Source: Ligula intestinalis
Lineage: Eukaryota; Platyhelminthes; Cestoda; Diphyllobothriidea; Diphyllobothriidae
Length of the DNA: 64,000 nt
Assembly (NCBI GenBank): GCA_036362985.1
Contig: JAYGXS010000006.1
Span: 16,838,864-16,902,863 of the forward strand
Direction of reading: 5' to 3'
The translations under genes and the position numbers were made by a program. Shown here piece by piece: positions 12,136 to 23,939 of this stretch. Under the pieces are notes generated by a model. The model was not told the DNA's origin. It searched no databases and was given only the letters and a program-made list of their open reading frames with translations. How positions within the stretch are numbered: the stretch's first letter is position 1; every line of letters begins with the position of its first letter.

Positions 12136-12670
12136 ACGTGTTTTCGACATCGTGCGATCACCTTTTTACCCAGATCTCCGGTTTCCCCTTCATACTGGCC
12201 TGGATGATATTTTGGGAGACCGCCCGTCGCGCGCTCCGGGGATGTGATGCGTTCACCGACTAACATACAGTTGGCAAACCTGGAAGGGAACTGGTTATTT
12301 GACAATGGTAAAACACGGCCACCGTATTTGTCGGCCTTCCGTCCCTATTAGTCGCTAGTCTTCGCTATGGTCCTGCCGTCTGCGCAAAGGACGGCTTCCC
12401 GCGACCTTGAATATAGCCAATCGCAAAGACGCAAGTGACGCCTGCGGCTGTGTTGCCAGCTGGGCCGCAGCGGAGGGAACATAGTCTGCTACTGATGACA
12501 AATAATAAATTCTCTTATTCTGCACCCATTAGGCTACATTCGTCGAATGCAATAGTTAAACCGCGTGTCCGTTTTGTCGGTTTCGCAGCCGTTCCATTGT
12601 TGCTATGTGATCTCTTTTTTATGTATGCTAAATCGTCCTCCCCGCTCCCCCCGTTGTTCCTGAATCACAG

Positions 12671-12934
12671 CCAACACTGATGGTGAAGCCGTTGGGTACA
12701 ACCGGTCAGTCGACGAACATGGGGCCAGCGACCAGAAGAACCGAATGCCCGACCCTCCAGTCCCTCCACGTTCCGCCAAGGCTGCTGAGGACGGAGATGG
12801 TGCCACTTCTGAGGACGCCACAGAGGACGGCGATGATGACGAACGAGATGAGGAAGGGGATGATGAGGAGGACGAAGCCGCGAGACATGAAAGACCTGTC
12901 CTTCAGAGGCGACATACTCTGGGACCAGCAATGG
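12671..12934 (+). CDS. Exon 2 of the unidentified plus-strand gene (acidic, proline motif)
   Basis: Acceptor AG is at 12,669-12,670 and the donor is G|GTGAGA at 12,935. Both ends are phase 1, matching exons 1 and 3. The 88 residues contain a proline motif (MPDPPVPPRS) that could bind an SH3 domain, then a long Asp/Glu run (about 30 residues), then LQRRHTLGP. This last string has the shape of a basophilic-kinase/14-3-3 site; similar RRHT sites occur in salt-inducible kinase tails, but that resemblance is too short to name the gene. The acidic tract suggests a disordered intracellular region. Confidence 0.65.
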
Positions 12935-14049
12935 GTGAGATGACCAATAGCTGTCTGCTGTTAAATGTGTTTTCGAATCGTTTGTTCCTCTAAACTTTGT
13001 TATTCCGGACCCCCGACCTCAGTTCTGCCCCTCCCCCTCCCGCCAGTGAACACGTGTGGAGGGAGGGGGAAGAGAAATCGAATTTGAGGTACTGCAGTAT
13101 CCTCACACTAATGAGGCCCCTTATTAATGTCACTGGTGTTTGTAGCTTGTATTCGCTTTTTATTCTTGTCTCCCCCCAGCTTGGTGGATTACAAGAGGCA
13201 GACGAGAATGGAAGAGAAGGGGGAGAGGGACAGTTTCGTTTATTCGATCCCCTATTTCTCGCTGTACTTGTTTCGGCGATCGAGGCAGACACCGCGACGT
13301 GCGCCATCATGACGTCGTCTGGCCATGTCGCCTTTAATTAGTTTGACTCGGACCGGTAATTTGGACACGGAGGATGGAATAACGGTTAATGGGTGCCAAA
13401 TTAGATTTGGCGGCTCCTTATTTTTTATTAGAAAGCCCGACGTTTTGACGAATAATTCGACCCGCCTTCTCCAGGCTGACAGTTAATCACACCGGCTTTT
13501 TTCCTGTCTGGTCTCTATGGCAACTCTCTTTTAATACTAGATAAAAATCACTTTATTGAAGGTTGGGCCAATGTAAAGTTACGGAGCAGCACGTGCGTGG
13601 CACGTGTAGACGCTTCCTTTAAACTTTAGAGTGTTGTAATCTTGGGGCCAAAGACTGAGATATTTGCCGCGAAGGGGACGACTGGACCAAAATTACGATG
13701 GTCACTCAGTTTCCTGTTGCCAGAAGAGCGCTGGAACAGAGTCTCTTGCCTGTTTTGTGGTTAATATGGGGAGCGAAATGCCCGGGTCTGCCATTGCAGC
13801 CGATCTTTTCCTGATTTTATTTCATGTAGTTTTGGATAAACATTCAGCAAATTAGCAGAATCAAAGTTATTTTGCAACAACAAAAACTCGGGAATTTGCT
13901 ACGTCTGCAAATATTACTTGTGTTTGTACCTACCATTTCCCTCCAACCTTTCAGAAACCTGACACTGATATTTTTCTTTCAAAATCATTAACACAACCTT
14001 TTTGCTATGCTAACGGCGATTCTTTCCTCATCACTTCGACTGTCTCTAG
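12935..14049. other. Intron between exons 2 and 3
   Basis: Starts with a consensus donor and ends in a pyrimidine-rich acceptor (…gactgtctctag). I see no gene inside. Confidence 0.5.
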
Positions 14050-14211
14050 ACCGATCTATACTGTATCCGAATCAGGTACTGCCGCCTCCCGTGTACGCCA
14101 ATTTTGACCAATTGCAGAAGGCCGCCGCGCAGCGTCTGGGGACAGAAAACAGGATGGGCGATCAATCTACTGCGTCAGAGACACCAACGGCCACGGCCAC
14201 CACTTCAAGCA
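14050..14211 (+). CDS. Exon 3 of the unidentified plus-strand gene
   Basis: Using the AG at 14,048-14,049 gives a phase-1 start that joins exon 2 cleanly; the later AG at 14,074-14,075 would break the frame. The exon reads RSILYPNQVLPPPVYANFDQ, a proline-rich stretch followed by a short helix-forming segment (QLQKAAAQRLG), then Ser/Thr-rich sequence. The donor A|GTTAGT at 14,212 is phase 1. Tyrosine in PPPVYANF could be an SH2/SH3 docking site, which is inference only. Confidence 0.65.
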
Positions 14212-14429
14212 GTTAGTTTTGTTGTTGTTACTTTGCCCGGCTCTCTTGTCTTAACTCTCTTTCCGTTGTTTGGCGTCTGACACTGGGATCGGAACTCCCC
14301 TTCTTGTGCTAACTTCCAGCCTTAGGGTTGAGGTTAGTGTGTGGCAATTCTTACTATTAGGATTTTGGACAAAACACGGGAATGCATATCCCATTCTCAT
14401 ATTTTACCGCAGTTACCACACACACTGAG

Positions 14430-14595
14430 TATATATGCCTCGGGCAATCCACACCTGGGATTAGATACGATGGTTAATAAGCCAGAAATGGTCATTCTTG
14501 TCTTCCTAGTCTTTTTTTATCCCACCGTCTCAGTATATATCATAAGCCGCTGTGCGGCTGCCTGCAATACCTCTATAGTGAGCATACATGTTCCT
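14430..14595 (+). repeat. SINE 3' tail fragment
   Basis: 'cctgggattagatacgatggttaataagccagaaatggtcatt' matches the tail of the tRNA-derived SINE at 20,355-20,545 ('cctgggattgtgtatgg...gatggttactaagccagaaatggcca'). The tRNA-like head is missing here. Confidence 0.6.
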
Positions 14596-14811
14596 TAATG
14601 AAAGCGATGATACTCATACTATCATCTATATGAAGAACGAAGGCTCGTCAAGAAAATCGAGTTTCACTCCTGATTTTCCAGCTGGTTACATCACCCCGTC
14701 GTCAACCGAAATGAAGAATGATGGTTAGAATTATCGCGCTAGAAGGTTTGAGAGCCGAGGTTGCATCGAACGACTGAGGTTCAGGGGTGTGGGTTAGGCT
14801 GACGCGAATCG

Positions 14812-14887
14812 TATATATATATATATATATATATATGACAATGATGTTATACCATACTTCCGCATAGATACTATATATATATATATA
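14812..14887. repeat. Two (AT)n microsatellite tracts
   Basis: Uninterrupted alternating AT at 14,812-14,836 and 14,872-14,887, about 35 bp apart. Confidence 0.95.
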
Positions 14888-14894
14888 GACCATG

Positions 14895-15220
14895 GCAAGA
14901 CAGCCGTTATTCGGGTTGCGATCCATAGCCAGTACCGCGCATAGGAGGGGGCGTGATGGCACACGTATGTGCGGCCTCACTCCGCACTAATCGCCTGATC
15001 CCTGCCCCATCACGGTACGATAAGCTGTAATATTGCTTTTGTTATCTCTGCCCGATCCGGCCCCTGGTCTTCTTGACTCTATTCTGATACCGGGCATGGA
15101 AATGTGAGAGAATAAAGCGTCTACTATCACTAAGAACTAATCCACTCGCAACTCACCGTCCCTGCACAACCGTCATGTGGAGCAAACAGTGGACTTCGTT
15201 GGAATCGATGTTCAAACCGT
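14895..15220 (+). repeat. Dispersed repeat, family C (copy 2)
   Basis: Aligns along its length with 60,990-61,335: 'gttattc.g.ttgc.atcc', 'ggagg.gg.g.tgatggc.c.cgta.gtgc.g', 'cttcttga.tct.t', then 'tgtggagca.ac.gtggac'. About 325 bp, diverged. Confidence 0.65.
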
Positions 15221-15459
15221 CGTATTTTCTTGGCGATCAGTATGCGTGACCCTGTGGTTTCAAGTATAAAATCGGTCTATTTATACTGCGAAGAGATAAA
15301 ACCGGGTTCGCTTGGCTATTGCACCCAACACCCTACCCCTTCGTATTAAATGCAATGTTTTGCCCTCAGTGATGATTTTTCTTGATTTCTGCACCATAAC
15401 TTTTTTTCCTTTGTGGTTATCGCCTTGATTCTACGGATACACTTTTCCTCTTTCCTCAG

Positions 15460-15702
15460 AACCCTGCACGCCGACGCGAAAGTACTCCCAACCCTCGCCG
15501 AAGATATCTTCCCCCGGGCTTTCCTTGCTGCGCAACCTATCAATCAATGGCAGTGGTGAACCTACTGCTTCTTCTAGTGCCATGACCGGCTTAGAAGGAG
15601 GTCCAGTGGAGGAGGGCGGCGCCGGTGAGGGTCTCAGTGTGAGTCCGCCTCAGTTAGGGGCTGCCCCGATAGCCAATGACTCCAGTTCCTGTTTCATGCA
15701 AG
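15460..15702 (+). CDS. Exon 4 of the unidentified plus-strand gene
   Basis: Acceptor tttcctcag|AA gives a phase-1 start that completes a Lys codon with exon 3. The exon begins with a basic Ser/Pro segment (RKYSQPSPKISSPGLSLLRN), a pattern common in phosphorylated disordered linkers, and continues as Gly/Ser-rich sequence. The donor CAAG|GTTCGA at 15,703 leaves one base (phase 1). Frame and phases agree on both sides, which is the main support because no domain is recognisable. Confidence 0.65.
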
Positions 15703-16019
15703 GTTCGACTTTTGCACTATTTATTTTCATGTATTCTGTAATCCCTATTGGTTATTTCCTCTTCTAACTCGCAACCTCTCTCCTCATTTTCCTCCTCTCT
15801 ACCTCCCTCTATACAAGTTTCATGCTAACTTATTCTACCTTCTCACTTAGGACATGATTTCTATTTCAAAGTCTATCTAGGGATTGGACTCAGTTTCCAT
15901 ATTTTGAAGATATGATTCACAAATTTTCAGCAAAAACTTCCTCCGTTCTAAAAGAATAAAATTGAGCGCACAAGCCTTGTGCCCTCATGACCTCATTGTT
16001 TGTGAAACAAACAAAGAGG

Positions 16020-16115
16020 GATAAACATCGGGAATCCGAAACGTCAGGAAAATAAAGTCCTTGTTCCAGTGATTGTATTTTCTTCTGAACTACTGCCTGG
16101 AACTCGTATATTCTC
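16020..16115 (+). mobile_element. PLE-B 3' tail, degenerate solo copy
   Basis: 'gggaatccgaaacgtcaggaaaataaagtccttgttccagtgattg' followed by 'cttctgaactactgcctggaactcg' matches the 3' ends of PLE-B copies at 40.4, 56.0 and 57.2 kb. Only the part downstream of stem II of the hammerhead-like motif remains. Confidence 0.6.
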
Positions 16116-18629
16116 GTCTGTTGGTAAATTTATTGTCTTCTTTCCTCCCACCGACCCTTTGCAATCCACCTTAATTCTTTTTGTGAGATGGCACGTTTGA
16201 GCGTACCTACTAGTGGAGGATAGATAGAGAGAAGAAGAAGAAATGATCGTCGGAATAAAAATGTTATTAGCTGGATTTTTCCGTTTCTCGCCGGAAGCCA
16301 TCATCAGGAGCAGTTGCAGATAGAGCTGCTAAAGGCACACGGAGTGCAGTATGTCTAGGGAGTATTTACCACGCAACCACTTGCCTGCTAAAAGCAGTAG
16401 CCGTCGTGTGTTGTGTTAGTTGCGATGATTACTTTTTAGTCCGCATCTGAGTCCTTAATTTCCGTAATGTCATGAGCGTCGTTGAGCGAGAATATGAAGC
16501 GTCCGGCTGATAAACTTCTTGTTTTACTGATCGCATCAGCTCGGCCGTCTTTAAGAAGTGTTCCATGCTTTATTGGACCGGCTGAAATATTATACTGTTC
16601 AATTGTATTGGCCTTTTCAAAGTCTACTCAGAGTGCGCAGATCATAGCCCTTCGGTAGTTCTAAAAGCCATTTGAACCATCACTTGGCGTGAATTGTCAG
16701 CTCGAGGTCACCTCCTTTTTTCTCAGTAGGGTAATTTTCCGGACGCCAGGGTAAGCTTCATTTGACGGTGGGCAACATTCAGTCTTTTGTAGATGAGTCA
16801 TTGTTTAATCGGTGCTCAGTCGTGCGCAAAAATATTACCGCCGCGCGACCCACGAAGTATCTTATGTTTCAACTGACGCGACCGTTCCACGACATGCCGC
16901 CTATGGACACTAAATAATTTGTAGCTTGACTTCTGGCTTTCAGTGGGAAATTTTTGCGACCAGCTTGCGCTTGAGTAGCGTGCAGATTTTTATGCGTGGA
17001 TTTGCCCTTTATTGAAGGTTCTTTTTTTAGAAAAAGCGAACTGGAGAAAGCACATATGTCCTTTGTTCACTTCACCAGAAATTGTGTCTTCCAATATAGG
17101 GTTTAAAGTACGAGTAATTTTATTTGACATGCACAGAATGGCGACTTTGAATTCGTGCGTCATCTGTCTCCCCCTCCCCCTCTGCATTCTTTCCACATCC
17201 ACCACGTTAAAATAGTAAGGTAGAGTCAAGGGGCCTTATGTAGCCCGTCTGCCTGTGCTATGCATGATATGCTGCTCAACTTCATCTGCGTCAGTTAGGT
17301 GTCAAACCTCGCTTGGGCGACCTTGACATGGGGATCATGACACGAAGTGCCGTTTTTGACCTGGTACCCCCAGTCCAGTCCAGCCCGCCAGTTGGCAACC
17401 TATGTCCCGACTGTTCACAGGTATTTTATTACTTTACGATAAGATAATCTAATTCTCAGCTGAGACCACTTTACTGCATTTCGACCGACTTGAGGTAACT
17501 AGGGGGATAAAAATGGGGTGTAGTTGCCGACACATCCTGAAGATTCTGTCTACAAGGACGACGCCGACCACCGCAGACGACGACGTCCACCACGTGTCTG
17601 GTTGCGGCACTACTGACTTTTGCAGCATCCGTCGCACGCTCACCAGGAAGTGAGTGCAGTGGTTCGAAAACTAACCGTTCTTTCTGTGCGTGCTGCACAC
17701 GCACTAGTCCGCCGTGCTTCCATGTCAGATTAGAGAACCTCTGTAAACCACACAGGAGCGTCAGGGGACTAAATGCTGTATGAAACCATTGAAGTTATGC
17801 AAGGCTGAACAGCAATTTATGGAGGTTTTATTTTTAACCCTCATCGTAGTAGCATGTGTTACTAGTTGGGGGCTCCAGCAGACTCACTGTAGCCCACCCA
17901 ACACATTACGGGAGTGATCATGGTCCTTGTTGTGGTGCAGCAAAACAACCATTTGGAAGCCAAATTGACATGCTCAGTACTAGCTTTTGGCCATTTTCCT
18001 TACTTACTGACTTATTGCTCTCTTACTTTGCTGATACGGCCTCGTGCCTTTGTCATCTTTAAGCTGATGTTCTATATGCATATATCGTACCTAGTAATGT
18101 GTTATGGCACATCTAGATCGACATCCTCAACTGATTTTCGGGAATACATTTTATTTGTCCTGACGAAGTAGTGATTATGCTGCTGCAGCCCTCATATCAT
18201 GGTGAGGTCATCACAGCCTGGTAAGTTGTGATTTGCCTCGGAAACCTTATTTCGACTGCCATCCGTCGAGCTGTGACTGGCAACTAGTCAGCCGGATGTG
18301 TGTGTTCCTGTGCAGTCGTTTGCGAGCATTTTTCTGAGTTTAGCCGCCGGTTCTGTTTTCTCACAGCCTGCCCGAGGTGTCGTTGTCATCTGTTTCTTGC
18401 AGTGCAGTACAGCCGCAGTGGTTTAGTGTTTGCTAGTACCGCGGGCGATGAATGATGCTGTGTACTACGCACGCACACAGATAAGACAGTCCGACCGTCG
18501 ATTACGACGAGGTCCACCTTGTGCATCACATCAGGGTGAGTGCAAGGACGGCGAATCGCGTGTGAATTAGATCATACCGAGAATAGACTTGCGCTGCATT
18601 TACGCCCCCCTTCCTTCTTCTACCCTACC

Positions 18630-18870
18630 TGCGCTAGGTGTCACTACTACGTCAAGAAAACTGGTGGCATGGAAGGACGCAGGTATCTGGTGCGGTCGGA
18701 ACCGCCCCTAGGCCTGCCGCCACGCCTGACTCGAATCCCAACTCTGTGTGAGAACCATAAAGACCGCATGAAGGAGCAGCCATTGCAGCCCGACTCTCAG
18801 TCCGCCAGTCAGCTATTCAGCGCAAACGCAAACTGGGCTGACCACGCGGTCCGAGTTATCCCGTCAGTTG
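18630..18870 (+). repeat. Dispersed repeat, possibly tRNA-derived (copy 1)
   Basis: Shares 'c.ctggtg.....g..ag..cctaggc.tgccgc' and 'a.aaagacc.cat.a.ggag..gcc.tt.cagcc.gactc.c' with 46,700-46,870. The string 'gactcgaatccc' looks like a Pol III B box. Confidence 0.45.
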
Positions 18871-19428
18871 GCTTCTACTATAAACATCTCTAACTGAGCA
18901 GCAAAAATGTTATTCCTAGGCAGCATCTCATTGGCAATTGTGGCACCCAAAGATGCCTTTCAAACCACGGGTTCGGTTAGCCATATTCAGACATGAAAGT
19001 CTCTTTCCTCTACCTCGTTTCATAACGTCCTCTACATGGTCTCCTGCCAGTTATCGCCGACCAAGGATGCGTTAGTGCGCGTCCGATATGCCGACCTTTA
19101 GACTGGAATCAGCCCATGACGCGTCATTTCTTCAGGGTGGGTAGCTGAATTGGCTACTGAAAATAAAATACCGAAAATACACCTTACCACCCCGGCAGGC
19201 CACGCTGCCTCTTTTTGTGGTTACCATGTTTGCAACAAAAACAATCAGTCGAATCATTTTTTCTCCAGCGAACAGGAAGCCCTCACAGCTGAAAAAACTC
19301 TGGCCTTCTGAATTATTTTAAGCTCGTAACTGTTTCTTGCGTCCGCTTGCTGGTCAGCGCTGTCGCCGTCACCGTCGCCTCTGCCTGCCTGCTCTCCCTC
19401 AAAGGCTTTTTCCCCTCCCACCTCACAG

Positions 19429-19931
19429 CTCGCTCGCGCATTGACGCCATGTTTGCCAGCTCTCACGCCACCCTACGTGGTATCAAGTCCGGTTGGCGGC
19501 ATGCTGTCAATGCAAGCCCTCACGGCGGTGACCCCTGCGCCGGTGATTCTGTCGTTGCGGAAACTGTCAGTCTCGGCAACCCCGAGCCTACCTCCACCCC
19601 GCCGCCCCCGCCCCCGCCCTGCATCGACCAGTTTGCTCCGTCGGCCTCCCAACAACAACAACCTGTCCCCTCTGGGACAATGACCCTGAAGCGTCGTGTG
19701 GCCGGCATCTCCCGCGGCTCTATGCTCCACCTCGATCGCCACATGATGACGTCTTCCTCATCACCGGGACCTCAGAATGGGTCCGAGACCGGCGCCGCTG
19801 CGGGGAACCCCTCGGGCGTTCAGGGTCGCTTCGCGGTCGCTGGCGCTGGTCAGGCCACCACCGACGCATATGGCTATCCAAGCGGTGGCATGATAAATGC
19901 GCCGATGACTCCGGGCCCTGGCAGGCGACAG
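19429..19931 (+). CDS. Exon 5 of the unidentified plus-strand gene (largest exon)
   Basis: The acceptor 'cccctcccacctcacag' gives a phase-1 start that fits exon 4. The first ~30 residues (RSRIDAMFASSHATLRGIKS) are basic and more ordered-looking. Then come a run of seven prolines, a Gln-rich patch, a basic segment (MTLKRRVAGISRGSMLHLD) and Ser/Gly-rich sequence. The donor CAG|GTTTGT at 19,932 is phase 0, the only non-phase-1 junction besides the start of exon 1. GC content is clearly higher than the surrounding intron. The protein is probably an intracellular scaffold or regulatory tail; I cannot name it. Confidence 0.7.
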
Positions 19932-20099
19932 GTTTGTCCTTTGGCTTATTATTTACTGCCCTTTCTGCTGCTGCTGCTGCTTTGTTCATAGTGGCTTAGC
20001 GACGCCCGTTCTTCTTAAAAGGGCTTCTTTGATTGCCTCCGCCGCGTGTTTATCAACTTTTGCATTGATTTATAATGCCATATAAGTACTCGTCGGTCA

Positions 20100-20298
20100 G
20101 TTACGGAACTCACTCGTCCCGTTGTGCCTTGAAGCTCGCTCTCGAACCCAACCAGCAGTTGCTCAGCGGCTAGCATATGGCTCCGCTTTGTCTTTGTAGG
20201 TAATGTATTTCTGCCTATAATATGCTAGCCGTTAAGCGGCTGCTGGTTGGGCTCAAGAGCGAGCTCCAAGGCACAACGGGACGAGTGAGTTCTGTAAA
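20100..20298. repeat. Palindromic repeat (two ~80-bp inverted arms)
   Basis: The arm 20,100-20,178 ('ttacggaactcactcgtcccgttgtgccttg…') is the reverse complement of 20,217-20,298 with few changes, separated by ~38 bp. A single relative of the arm lies at 35,087-35,165 at the head of another SINE copy. Confidence 0.85.
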
Positions 20299-20354
20299 GG
20301 ATCAATGAGTGCCCATCTATTACTGTGTATTCAAGATCGAAACTGGTGAGGCAC

Positions 20355-20545
20355 CGAGCCCATGGCGCAGTGGTTAGAGCGTTGGACTTCTGACTAATAG
20401 GGTTGCCGGTCCGAACCTCGGGGCTCGCCACTCCTGGGATTGTGTATGGCTGGCTGATGATGGTTACTAAGCCAGAAATGGCCACTGCAGCCTCCAGTTT
20501 CTTTGCTGGCAGTGCCGTTCTGTATATATGTTGATACATGCCAGG
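20355..20545 (+). repeat. tRNA-derived SINE
   Basis: The head folds partly like a tRNA: 'gagccc' pairs with 'gggctc', an A box (tggcgcagtggttagagcg, 20,363-20,381) and a B box (ggtccgaacct, 20,408-20,418) are present. The anticodon stem is broken, so this is not a functional tRNA. The tail ('gggattgtgtatggctggctgatgatggttactaagccagaaatgg') recurs at 14.45, 21.08 (reverse), 35.25 and within the 58.5-59.4 kb tandem repeat. Confidence 0.75.
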
Positions 20546-20894
20546 GAAGCTGGAGATGTCAGTTCTATGTTCTGTCGATCGTCACCAAAGTTTTTGCGTT
20601 AGACATGCGCTTTTGCCTCTTACAAACATCTCTCTTGAGGCGCTGGGAAAACTTATAACGAATGGCAGTTTTGTAGTGTATGCTCAGTGAAGGCGCTTTT
20701 ATTGTTTGTTTCCAGGGCAGAGTAGTCGCGAGGGACGGTGGGTATGTCTTACACTGTAAATATTTACGCACCTTTCGACCTGATCGATTTAATTACGATG
20801 AAGATTGCTGCTGGCCATCCAACAAACGATGCCAGATGGCTCACTTTTATCCAGCTGCTCCTTGGCTTTGAGCTAAATTTCAGGACGATGCGAG

Positions 20895-20965
20895 TCAGGC
20901 TTACATTTGGGGGTAGGGCTACAGCAAGATTATGGTTAATCATGAGAATGGGGTTATTACCAGTG
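20895..20965 (-). repeat. Telomere-like repeat fragment, reverse orientation
   Basis: 'tttgggggtagggctacagcaagattatggttaatcatgagaatggggtta' is a reverse-orientation relative of the C-rich telomere-like family. A second reverse fragment lies at about 23,535-23,640. Confidence 0.4.
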
Positions 20966-21054
20966 TTACCGGTTGCTGCACCGTGCTTCCAGCCTTTGAC
21001 CAAGAGCGCTTACACCGAATATCATTACGGACAAAAGATAAGGGAGATGAGAAA

Positions 21055-21170
21055 GCTAATTTCTAGCATATTGGCCGTCATCAGCCAGCCATGCATAATT
21101 CCAAGTGTTGCGGCGCCTGAGACTCGAACCCACGACTTGTTGGTTATGAGACCGACGTCCTAACCTCTTA
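21055..21170 (-). repeat. tRNA-derived SINE, minus strand
   Basis: Read on the minus strand it gives a B box (tgggttcgagtctc, complement of 21,121-21,132 and neighbours) followed by the SINE tail 'ttatgcatggctggctgatgacggcc'. Confidence 0.65.
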
Positions 21171-21489
21171 CTACTACCAATGTGCGTTTGTGCGTCATCT
21201 GGTGACGGTTGGGCTAGCTTAGTTTCTGCATCTGGTTTGTGAACTTACTTTACACTGCCCAATTCAGTTTCTTTTGCAAAGAATGCCCTTCCTCTTATTA
21301 GCCACACTCGGAAGCACTATCTTTCTTGTGGCTTTCATAGTTCACATTGAGAGTGATAGTTGTATGGCCTCTTTTCTGCCCGCTCGCATTTTTTAGCCAG
21401 CAGATTTTTTCTGTGCACTGAATCACGCAGCAGCAGCCTACGCTTTCTGTCAAAACGTGACGCACGCGCGCGCACTTGATCCAAAACGT

Positions 21490-22135
21490 CCTGCGTCCTT
21501 ATTTTCCTCTCGGCTGACGAAGCAGCGAGGGCGGGCATGCGCTAACCAGGTCATACTGCCATCGTCGCCTCCGCATTTTCTAGTTGGTAGTGGTTTGTGC
21601 AGCAGTAGTATTAGTCAGTGACCTTGGAGCGGGGAGCTACTTGGACACTCTGTCTTCGCCTGCTTTTCGACCGGTTAATATCCTCGAGTTAACGGCTCTT
21701 AGCTGCGTTTGTCTAAATTATACGATGGGGAGGTCATATCACCAAGTGCACGAACGCGAATGTCGTGATAGGAGATGGAAAGAATGTATGGGAACTAATG
21801 TCTTGGTAATAAACGTATAGATACGTGGTAAGTAAATAATATATAACAGGAAAAGGACGTTACATATACAAGGGTCTCATCTGGAGTGGAGGATGTTCTT
21901 TCTTGTACGTTGGCTTACCGGGTGTGAGGGAAAATGTGCACTGAAATCTTCAGTGACAGTCGATCACACAGCTCCCGTCCTGTGCTCGCGCCAAAGTGCC
22001 ATCTTTCATGCGCTTAAACAACCTATTCAGTCTTCCTATCAAGGGAAGGCCAGAAGCTCCGCTGTGGACCGAAGACAGGTTACGTTGGCATCCTGTATAG
22101 CGCCATTCTTTCAGTGCTCAATCCTATTAATGTGA
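21490..22135 (+). repeat. Dispersed repeat duplicated in this intron (copy 1, interrupted)
   Basis: Blocks 'gacgaagcagcgagggcgggcatgcgctaaccaggtcat', 'agtgaccttggag.g' and 'ctccgctgtggaccgaagacaggttacgttggcatcc' recur in the same order at 23,045-23,440. Copy 1 has ~260 bp of extra sequence in the middle (about 21,740-22,000). Confidence 0.7.
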
Positions 22136-23044
22136 AAGCCTTTCGCATTCGGTCTTATATCCGTGAGTGCCATGAAGGCACATTGAAAAGCACTAATTTC
22201 CGACCGAGTCTCCCTTCTGAAATGGACCAAGAGTAAACGTTAACTTGTTCGCCCACCTTAGCTACCCCTCGTCCTGTGGTTACTGTTAGTTTTTTAGTTG
22301 GTTTTTTTTCAGTTTGATTTTCAGTCTACTTATTAGCTACCGTCAAATTAAGATAAATATACTTAAATATTTATTATATGCTAAACTAAGCTAACAAAGC
22401 TGAGTTAAACTTAAGCAAAAATAACTGATGTTAAAACTAGACTAAACTACAACGAAGCTAATACGACCAGTCCCGTAGGAAGGAATTCTGGTGCTAGGGT
22501 GGTGGGCGACCAAAAAGTTTCACCGGACCGAGTTTTCACTTTAGTTAGCAACCTTCCAGGTCACTATTCTTAGCCCGTAATATTTATTATATCAACCAGT
22601 GTGCTCGTTAGCTATGAGCTTTATTGACACTCTTCTCGTCTTCCCATGCATCATTTGGCTATCAGGGTTTGACAACTGGCTGGGGATATGATTGGGATAG
22701 TGTTGGAAATGCCCCCATTTCACAAGATGAGTCGAGGGCACAAAAAAGCATTCAGGCGCGATTCCCACGCCACAGGATGGCATGCACGTGCGCGTTATGT
22801 ATTGGCAGTGGCCGCAGAGCTCTCGTCAGGTTTAATTGGCCCATGTCTGTGAGACCTTAATCAGTTCTTCAAGAACTGCCTCTTGAAGCGGATTGGACAG
22901 AAGGTAGCTAATCCAACCGGGCAGCTATAGATACACACAGTTTTTCAGTGAGTCTGACTTGCAGGTTTTGAGTACATTTCCCAGTGACCGATTGATTCTC
23001 TTGCTCTCTCCTGTGTTTATGTTTGGGATAACAGTCGAGCAAGC

Positions 23045-23445
23045 ATACGCTTCCTGCGAATTCTCGGTTGACAAAACAGCGAGGTTGGGCATGCGCTGAC
23101 CAGGTCATTCTGCCACGTCCGCCCTCTTTATCGGCAGTAGCAGTAGTCGGTGACCTTGGAGTGGAGGTACTTGGGTACTCTCTTTCCCTCTCTTCGCCTG
23201 CTGTTATGCTGATTAATGGCTTCGAGTTAGCCATCCTTGGTTTTTACAGCGGGGATGTCATATCTTCGACTTGCGCCCTTTGCAGGTTGTGATACGTGTG
23301 ACTTGCTGCCATCCTTTCTGTCGAGGAAAGGCTAAAGAGTCTGCTGTTGACCGAAGCCTGGTTACCAAGGCATCCGGTAAAGCGCCACCTCTCGGACTGA
23401 TTTGTCATAACTCACTTCAGTGCTCAACACTTAATGTGAACGTAT
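23045..23445 (+). repeat. Dispersed repeat duplicated in this intron (copy 2)
   Basis: Partner of 21,490-22,135: 'gttgacaaaacagcgaggttgggcatgcgctgaccaggtcat … tctgctgttgaccgaagcctggttaccaaggcatcc'. Both end in 'cagtgctcaa.…ttaatgtgaa'. Confidence 0.7.
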
Positions 23446-23939
23446 TTTTTCGTCTTGGTCGGGGGTAGTGATCACTTTTATGCTTGCTGGACATGGGATT
23501 AAGAACCGCCCGTAATACAACTAGGTTTGCGATAAATTTCTGGAAAATACGGGTCAGATTTAAGATTTTGGGTAGGGCTACAGATTGGGATTGATAACAG
23601 CGTTACTCTTAGCGTTTCAGTTAGGGATATCGGTGAAGAAAAGGAATATTTATACTTCCTGACATTTAACGCCAGACTACTTGTATCATCGAGGTTTTCT
23701 GCCCCGTGTTCCGAGGGAGGAGGCGTTTAGGGGATTTCCACGAAGCACCACTGTAGATGCATCTAGCCCATTGGCTGGAGTGGGCGCTGCCAATCACGTG
23801 ATGGAGAATGAGAGTCCGTTTCGGCGAAATTTACCGGGAAGCCACTCATTGTTTCAAAGCTGTCCAAAATCCAACAGTTGATCAGTTCGTTTTTCTCAAC
23901 GGAACCACAATATAAACTCGTTGATATAGGATACCCGCT

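Larger units (their letters stand above)
7880..12670. other. Intron between exons 1 and 2, repeat-rich
   Basis: No further coding exon is supported; exon phases on both sides (1 and 1) already match. The stretch holds a family-C repeat (about 8,040-8,245), two telomere-like repeats (9,790-9,980 and 11,955-12,135), pyrimidine-rich low-complexity DNA around 9,190-9,240 and otherwise nothing I recognise. Confidence 0.5.
14212..15459. other. Intron between exons 3 and 4
   Basis: Holds a SINE tail, two (AT)n tracts and a family-C repeat, listed separately. The acceptor at 15,458-15,459 is preceded by 'cctctttcctcag'. No other gene is seen. Confidence 0.5.
15703..19428. other. Intron between exons 4 and 5 (3.7 kb)
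   Basis: No exon needed or seen. It contains a PLE-B 3' tail (16,020-16,115) and a dispersed repeat (18,630-18,870). It ends in a long pyrimidine tract and 'cccacctcacag'. Confidence 0.5.
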
